A DNA stretch of 64,000 nucleotides, taken from Maratus speciosus. Lineage: Eukaryota > Arthropoda > Arachnida > Araneae > Salticidae. This document shows positions 57,354 through 64,000 of this stretch, in pieces. Position 1 is the first letter of the stretch, and the number at the start of each line of letters is the position of its first letter. The position numbers and the translations under genes are program-made. Under the pieces are notes generated by a model. It saw only the letters and a list, made by a program, of their open reading frames with translations. It made no database searches and had not been told where the DNA came from. Location: assembly GCA_963932465.1 (NCBI GenBank), contig OZ010786.1, positions 592,585,038 through 592,649,037 on the forward strand, read 5' to 3'.

Positions 57354-57582
57354 TTAACACAAAAACTACCTGAAATTTTACTGAAGTTTTATAAAAATAT
57401 TTTGCACCAGAATTTTTATTTAAAATGGTTTAACTCATTTGTTTAACACTTTCTTCCTTGTTTAACTTTTTCTTCCCTGTATTTTTTAAACTTATTATAT
57501 ATAAAAAAAAAATTCTGGTACGAACCGAAATATTTTCAATTGGTAGGACTCAAATGACCCATCACGGTACGTTTAGTATTCA
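57354..57582. mobile_element. Degenerate CACTAGAAAG-family MITE
   Basis: TTAACACAAAAACTACC at the left, GTACGTTTAGTATTCA at the right; interior as in 33155. GGACTCAAATGACCC at the palindrome position. Confidence 0.7.
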
Positions 57583-57609
57583 AAGAAAAAAATTAAACAG
57601 AGTTAAATA

Positions 57610-57868
57610 AAATCGCACACTTGCTTGAGAAGTGCCACAACTCAAAAATTGTTTTTTTTAGGTGTGGCCGCCATTCTACTTGGTTTTTACCCCTCTAACA
57701 ATTAACTAAAGGTACCAGATAGTGCACTGAAAATCAAGCAACCAGGTGCCAGTTGTGATTCGAAGATGACCACTCACTCTTTCCCAGCTTGGAAACAGTT
57801 TTTCACATTTCTTGAAAAAAAGGAGTTTTTTGAGTTATGGCACTTTTGAAGAAAGGGTGTGATATATG
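57610..57868. repeat. Fold-back, AAGTGCCACAACTCAAAAA arms
   Basis: The left arm AGAAGTGCCACAACTCAAAA is mirrored by TTTTTTGAGTTATGGCACTT at 57821-57846. Confidence 0.7.
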
Positions 57869-57871
57869 AGG

Positions 57872-58127
57872 GGATCACAACCATAGTAGACCAAGTCGAT
57901 TTTGAAAAAAGAAATGAGATTGTGCATTTAGAAGGTCCATAATATATGTTTTATCCACACCCGCAGTGAACCAAGTCTGTTTTCTTATACTTTCTCATAT
58001 ATTTCATCTGTGTACAGACTTGTTTTTTTTGTGAGAGTGAATAAAACAGATTTTATGCACCTTCTAAGTGGACAATTTCATATTTTTGCAAAATGGACTT
58101 GGTCTACTATGGTTCTGAGCCCCTCTT
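57872..58127. repeat. Fold-back, CCATAGTAGACCAAGTC arms
   Basis: GAGGGGATCACAACCATAGT and AGACCAAGTC at the left, mirrored by GACTTGGTCTACTATGG and GAGCCCCTC at the right. Confidence 0.8.
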
Positions 58128-58283
58128 ATCATTTTAAAATGAGTTAAATAGGTAAGTTAAAAAACTTTAAATAAAAATACTGGTGTGCAATTTTTTTTGT
58201 GAAATTTCAGTGAAATTTCCTGTAGCTTCTGATATTAAGTATATTTTAATTCAAAGCAGTAATTTCTTAATAAAAATGAACCA

Positions 58284-58290
58284 CAATCAC

Positions 58291-58324
<34 letters not shown>
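58284..58324. repeat. (AAT)n microsatellite
   Basis: About 13 AAT units ending at the left flank of the pogo-like element. Confidence 0.95.
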
Positions 58325-58325
<1 letters not shown>

Positions 58326-59622
58326 AGTGGAACCCGGATAAGACGCTCACGGTTAATACGCGATCCCGCTTAACACACGGATTTTTACTTTAAAAATCCG
58401 TGTGTGGGCAAGGTATCGCCCACACACGTTGTGGGCAAGCGTTATGGGCACAACGCCACAAGCGTTATGGGCGATACGTTGAAGATCGCCCATAAGGCTA
58501 ATGCAAAAATATCACTTTTAATACGCGAAAGGTTATTACGCGATCCCGCTTAATACGCGATAGATTATCGTTCCTTTGAGGCAAAAAAATCACGTTTAAG
58601 ACGCGAATTCATTGATCAAGATGCGAATTCCTTCTCTCTTCTCCAGTGTTGCCAATTTAGCGGATTATTTTTATTCATATAAAAAATATTGTTTCCGTAT
58701 AGTAATATTTACTTTATTTAATAACAGATTAATTTAAGGTAAAAATTACTAATCGGAAATAGTGGTAGATATTTGAATTAAATTAAACCCGCTAAATTAG
58801 CAACACAGCAATTCTTCTTTGTTTTTGCGTCCTAACATCCTTTGTCTCTGGCTTCGTGTATGTTTTTATTTTGGTAGAGTGAGAGAGATGAATTCAGGAT
58901 AATTAGATACGTCATAAAAATATTCTGTAGAGATGATTATGCCTTTTGTTAGTGATCTGAAAAATGTACGTTATATCACTACTATGTTTTAAAATGCATA
59001 TTATAGCAAAAAAGAGAAAAAAAAGGAAGAAAGAAACGCGTGAAGATAAAACAAATGAGATTGCCGGTTGTATAATTTTTTTTTTTATGTTTTCTATGTT
59101 TTGTTTTACTTTTTGCTATACTAACAATATGTTTACACCAAGATTAATAAGGATAGTTTTTCTTATTATATTAAAAATTAAGGACATATTATAAGGGTAG
59201 TACTCGTTATCACAAGCTCTAACTATGTTTTGAATAACCGGTTTGTGCTTCAAAGATTTAATATTTTTTCTTTGTGTTAAAAAATCAGTATTGCAAGCAA
59301 AATTATGTTTATTCTTTTATTTTTGTTTGTAACATATTAAACGACAATAAAGCCATGTTTGAATCCATATTTATTTTCAATTATTATTCCAGTCGGTCCT
59401 ATAAAAAGAAACATTGAATTAAAATTTAATCTAAATATACGTGAAAGAGACAATTTTCGACCGTAAGCATATAAATGAAAGCTCTAAAGTTCATTTAGAC
59501 GATTTAATGTGTAAAGAAGCCCAGTTCCTGTAACATTATACAAATCACGTTTAATACGCGATCCCGCTTAATACGCGACTTTTGTCTACTCCCCTGAAAC
59601 GCTTGTTAACCGGGTTTGACTG
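58325..59622. mobile_element. Pogo/Tigger-like element, 1298 bp, non-autonomous
   Basis: Left CAGTGGAACCCGGATAAGAC; reversed right CAGTCAAACCCGGTTAACAA; TA at both sides. Both subterminal zones repeat ATACGCGATCCCGCTTAATA-type words. A GTTGCCA MITE is nested at 58644-58807. The frame at 58964-59194 is low-complexity, not a transposase. Confidence 0.8.
58644..58807. mobile_element. GTTGCCA fold-back MITE nested in a pogo-like element
   Basis: CAGTGTTGCCAATTTAGCGG at the left; CCGCTAAATTAGCAACAC at the right. Confidence 0.8.
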
Positions 59623-60740
59623 TATTTAAAAATATAGTATTAAAATAATTCTGGTTATAATTTTTTTTATGACTTCAGTAAAACTTATGAACTTTATAAT
59701 GTTAAATAAGGCGATAATTCCTCTCCATATTACTGGTACGTTTGCATACGGCCGGCGATTCAGTTTGAAAATTCCTAACGCAAGAGAAGAAACCAGGTCA
59801 GGCGAAGAAAAAGAAGAATCTACTTCTACTTATATATTTAAAATGCAAACGGAAATTTCGTTCCGAACGTCTATATTTCGAGTTCTACTGCATGGATTTT
59901 GACGGACGTTTCCGGAATAAGTTTCCGAAATAATAATTATTTTAAAAAGAGCGTATTTTAGGGGCTGTATCCCAATTGAAGTTCGGTACTCGATTGTTGA
60001 CCGAGAGATTCCCCTTCTTGATCAAGGCCCCATAAGCGCGCCAGTCAATCAGTCATTGAACACTGCTGGATTATAGGATAGCCTAAGAAACTTCGAAATA
60101 TCTAATCACTTCTATCATAGATTAACCCTTAAACCACCATTTTGCCGTTTTTAAAGAATAATTTGAAAACTACTTGAAATAAAGATGTGAAATTTTGGAT
60201 ATCCATAAAGCAAGACTTAATAAATCTAAATCTATCAAAAAATTGTAGGTTGCAATTCATAATTTTTTCGAATATTAATTTCATAATTCATATCATAAAA
60301 TTATAAAAAATGCAAATTCAACGTTTTTATATTTCGGTATTTTAGTATCATTGCTACACAAAAAAGTAGCAAATTGGGAGTTTAATTTCAGGGGATATTA
60401 ATGAAAATATGAAAATGTAATTTAACATTACAAGCACTAAATTTTGAATGTTTATAATTCAAAAACTTATCATTCAACTGACTTGAAATTTGGTGTTTAG
60501 GCAATAGTTTGAAGCGAAGATTTGAAATATCTTGTTAAAATTGGGTATTGCCATTGAATAAAATGAAGTTAGGGTTTGTTTTAATATGTAGATGGCTCCC
60601 TAAGCAAATTTTATATACATCATTTAAAAGTAGACTTTATTTCCAATCGTTAGGAACCTGTAACTTTCTTCTACGATAATTTGTTGAGGAGTTAGTAGGG
60701 GGTGCTTACTTTTTTTTCCACGACTGTACAAGCACAGCCA
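59623..60740. other. Unassigned stretch
   Basis: The open frame at 59669-59902 has a mixed composition but no family I recognise. GGGGGTGCTTACTTTTTTTT near 60698 resembles the right end of some Tc1-type elements; the left partner was not found. Confidence 0.35.
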
Positions 60741-60901
60741 CATAGCTGCCAAATTGTACGGATTTTTGTTATCACTAAAATTTAAAAGAAAAATGTGCCT
60801 AATTCAATCGCCGAATTGCAGTGAATTTTGATAATTAAATAAGGCAGAAATTTCTGATAAATTTTAGTGGTAGCAACATTCCATAGAAGTTGGCAGCTAT
60901 G
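60741..60901. mobile_element. CATAGCTGCCAA fold-back MITE
   Basis: CATAGCTGCCAAATTG at the left, GTTGGCAGCTATG at the right, with ACTAAAATTTA / TAAATTTTAGT arms inside. Confidence 0.75.
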
Positions 60902-61362
60902 CAGTCAGTATTCCTCCATCAGTCGCAACTCTGGAACTCACGAATTCGGGGGCAATGAACCTGACAGGCACCTGATAGAAAATCGTCATTAGCAATTAAT
61001 TGACGCAATTATAACGCTCTTAAAGTGATCTGTGACCTTCATTAGAATGTACAAAGAGACAATATTTCAAATTTGAATGAATAAACATCGTTTATTACAC
61101 TCAAAGTAAGTAAGCCTGCGTGCTCTAGTGGCGAAGAGGAGAAAGAAAATAACTATCCTGTGCTTGTCAAGCCTATTGCGACCGACCGAGGGTTAAGAAA
61201 AGATCGAAAACTTAGGGATAGTTCAAGCACATATTTATGAAGTAATTTTCGACAGTAGCATACTATAATATAAAAATCATTTTTTACAAAATGAAATGAA
61301 ATGCCCAAGTGAGCAATTCAAAAAACATAACCATGTTAAAATTTAATTTTCAGCAGTTGCTC

Positions 61363-61536
61363 TGCACATGCGCCAACTTTTATACATTTTACTTACCAAT
61401 AATTTAAATATTAACTTTAACCTTTTGCCTAATTTAATAGCCATAATATTCGATTGAATAAAGGAAAAATTTCCATTAAAATTTCCTGGTACCATTAAAA
61501 AAAATAATAATAACCGTAAAGATGACAGCTATGCTG
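61363..61536. mobile_element. Possible diverged relative of the CATAGCTGCC MITE
   Basis: Right end GACAGCTATGCTG and the AATTTCC / GGAAATTT arms suggest it; the left end is poor. Confidence 0.35.
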
Positions 61537-61914
61537 TAATAAGCCTGGATCTGCCGTAGAGCTATGACATGAACTTTAGAATTTATACATACAACGTAAT
61601 AGACTAAACCATGAAACTATTAAAAAAGAAGAACTGACATATCCGTAAAATAGTGAAGCTTCAACTGTAACCGCTTCCGCAAGGTTGCTTACCTCCGAGT
61701 GAAATTTCCACCAGTAAATTTAAATAGAAATTTTCTCGTTATTGAAACCTCTTTTAATTGCAAAATTTCAGCCTTAAATAATAGCTAAAGGAAACATTAA
61801 TTTTTAGTGGTGGAAGTTTTCTTTGGTGTTAGTCTGGCCCTACGTTTCCGCAATATTTTGGCAACCCAGACAACCTCCTCACAGAGCCAGTTAATATCTT
61901 ATAGTATAATGCGA

Positions 61915-63495
61915 GCAAAAATTGTGTGTGTATGTGTATGTAAATTTTATCTTAAAAACGGCTCTAACGATATTGACGAAATTTTGTATTTTACCATTTT
62001 CGGGTACGAGAAGACTATTGGGTTAGGTCACGTGTTCGTGAAAATTCGATTAGGGGGTCATTTTGGGTCATAATGGATCAGGGTCAAGTTAATTATATTT
62101 GACAAACGGTCCACTAGATTTTGACTAAATTTTATATCCAACCGTTTTGGGGCACGAGAAAACTATTGGACTAGGTCACATGCTCGAGACATTTCGATTA
62201 GTGGGTCATTTTTGGGTCACTTCAGGTCAAGCTAATTTTATCTTAAAAACGGCTCTAACGATTTTGACTGAATTTTGTAATCTACTGTTTTGGATTACGA
62301 GAAGACTAATGGGCTAAGTCACATGTTAGAGAAAATTCAGTTAGTGGGTTATTTTGGGGTCCCTGTGGGTCAAGCTAAGTTTATCTAGAAAACGGCTCTA
62401 ACGATTGTGACAAAATTTTGTGTTCTATCGTTTTCGGTCACGAGAATACCATTAGGATAGCCTGCATGTTCAAGAAAATTCGATTAGTAGGTCATTTGGG
62501 GTCACAATGGGTTAGGTGTCAAACTAATTGAATATAAAAAAAGGCTCAAACATTTTGACAAAATTTTGTAACATACCGCTTCCGGGCATGATATAACCAT
62601 TGAACTAAGTGACATGTTCGAGAAAAATCGATTAGTGGGTCATTTTGGGTCACTGTGGGTCAATCTAATTGTATCTAAAAAACGAATCAAACGATTATGA
62701 CAAAATATTGTATTATGCCGTTTCTGGGCATGAGAAGACCATTGGGCTAAGTCACATGTTTGAGAAAAGTCGATTTGTGTGTGGGTCATTTTTGGGTCAC
62801 TGTGGGTCAAGGTATCTAAAAAACGACTGAAACAATTTTGACAAAATTTTGTATTATACCGTTTTTGCTCTTGAGAAGACGATTAGGCTATGTCACATGT
62901 TCAAGAAAATTCGATTACTGGGACATTTTTGGGTCATTGTGGGTCAACTAATTGTATATAAGACAAGGCTCAAAACATTTTGACAAAATTTTGTATTATA
63001 TCACTTCTGAGCATGAGAAGACCATTGGGCTAAGTCACATGTTCGATAAAATTCGATTAGTGGGTCATTTTTGGGTCACTTTGGGTCAAGCTAATTGTAT
63101 CTAAAAAAGGCTCAAAATATTTTGACAAATTTTTGTATTATACCGTTTCCGAGCATAAGACCATTGGGCTAAGTCACATGTTCGAAAAATTCGATTAGTG
63201 GATCAGTTTGGGTCACTGTGGGTCAAGCTAACTGTATCTAAAAAACGGCTCAAACAATTTTGACAAGACTTTTTAGTACATTGTTTCCCAGCACGAGAAG
63301 ACCATTAGGATAGATCACATGTTCGAAAAATTAGTGGGTCCCTTTTGGGTTACCGTGGGTCAAGCTAATTTTATCTATAAAACGACTTTAACTATTTTGA
63401 CTAAATTTATATTCTATCGTTTTCGGGTTCGAGAAGCATTGGTTAGATCGCATGTTTGAAAAAATTCATTTAGTTGGTCATTTTGGATCACTATG
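61915..63495. repeat. Satellite array, ~143-bp unit, ~11 copies
   Basis: The word AAAACGGCTC(T/A)A recurs near 61957, 62103, 62247, 62390, 62541, 62680, 62820, 62965, 63105, 63243 and 63381, spacing 138-150. Each unit also has CGAGAAGACCATTGGGCTAA, GTCACATGTTCGAGAAAATT and GGGTCACTGTGGGTCAAG. The period is not a multiple of three and frames are broken. Confidence 0.95.
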
Positions 63496-63584
63496 CCTAA
63501 GGATTATTCATGTCAATTGTCTCGAAACAGCAAGAATGATACAGTGAGAATAAAATATCGAATTGAACACATGGCTAATAATGA

Positions 63585-63853
63585 TCGAGCTTAGCTCGGT
63601 CATTACTGCTTGTTATTATAATACCTAATAAAACTGCCACCAGTAAATAGAAAGAGAAATTTTAACAATCTTTGTGAGAAAACTTTTTAAGAAAAAAGGC
63701 CGCTAAAATAGTTAAAATTTTTTAATTCAAAATTTAGTGGTAGACATTTGCTTCTGCAGTTATCAAAAAACTATTGTTCCGATGTAAAAAGATCAGCCGC
63801 CATATTGTGACAACCTCCTCAGTTACTTCACTCGCAACTGGTAGACAGTACAC
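63585..63853. repeat. Repeat carrying the empty site of the CAAAGCG element
   Basis: Opens with a small hairpin GATCGAGCTTAGCTCGGTC, then CACCAGTA arms, then CCTCCTCAGTTACTTCACTC, the inverse of 55325-55355. ACAGTACAC (63845-63853) is the unduplicated target. Confidence 0.8.
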
Positions 63854-64000
63854 TATATGTCTCCTCCTCTTTATTTATAACTCCATTCACTAAACATTAG
63901 ATAAGTTTAAAAATGCATATCACTGCAGAAAACGCGCTTCCTACAATTATCCATGATACTCAGTCCTATCACCGACTTATTTTTTGTGCTTGTGTAAATG

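Noticed and set aside
58964..59194. Lys-rich then hydrophobic frame as pogo transposase
   Set aside because: Too short, low complexity, no HTH or DDE motif.
61807..62073. 88-codon frame at the start of the satellite
   Set aside because: Includes GTGTGTATGTG-derived residues and runs into satellite units whose period breaks frames.

Overview
The window is AT-rich eukaryotic DNA packed with transposable elements. No host gene, CRISPR array, operon or complete tRNA/rRNA gene is recognisable. An arthropod genome fits best: the piggyBac promoter has an arthropod-type TATA plus TCAKTY initiator, there are Tc1/mariner, pogo-like and DUF4817-type relics, and many miniature elements (MITEs) are flanked by TTAA. 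A chelicerate such as a spider is plausible but unproven.

The best-preserved coding element is a piggyBac transposon at 35294-37854. It has TTAA target duplications, matching terminal repeats, a TATA/Inr promoter, a possible 5'UTR mini-intron and an open 556-residue transposase with the full catalytic Asp set and a C-terminal Cys-rich domain. About 30 non-autonomous TTAA elements, mostly 200-240 bp, are scattered over the whole window. Four (10972, 20042, 25877, 28759) share about 40 bp of the intact element's 5' end. Many others belong to different families but share one design: near one TTAA end only, 13-18 bp in, lies a family-specific palindrome of 13-23 bp. The same palindrome layout exists in the piggyBac element.

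Layout: 0.9-1.9 kb holds a tandem 448-bp repeat. 2.7-8 kb is a chain of TTAA elements, several sharing one TTAA, plus pogo-like and mariner relics. 9-14 kb holds more of these, a microsatellite and a Tc1 element with a broken transposase (12581-14109). 15-24 kb has TA-flanked elements, a 657-bp insertion with 14-bp target duplications, and a region with a 12-bp motif recurring about every 200 bp. 25-29 kb holds nested and paired MITEs. 29.4-31.8 kb is a ~670-bp tandem repeat, one unit of which carries three dated insertions (a 427-bp element with a hammerhead-like motif, a tRNA-related SINE, a MITE). 31.8-35 kb is a nest of fold-back, pogo-like and Stowaway-like elements. 38-53 kb is mostly non-coding with further MITEs, among them a 1154-bp element inside a MITE. 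54.9-56.4 kb is a three-level nest. 58.3-59.6 kb is a pogo-like element. 61.9-63.5 kb is a ~143-bp satellite array.

Functionally, the only plausible trans-acting protein is the piggyBac transposase, which could in principle act on the MITEs that share its end. Everything else looks like relics or passengers, useful because several loci preserve empty and filled versions of the same site.
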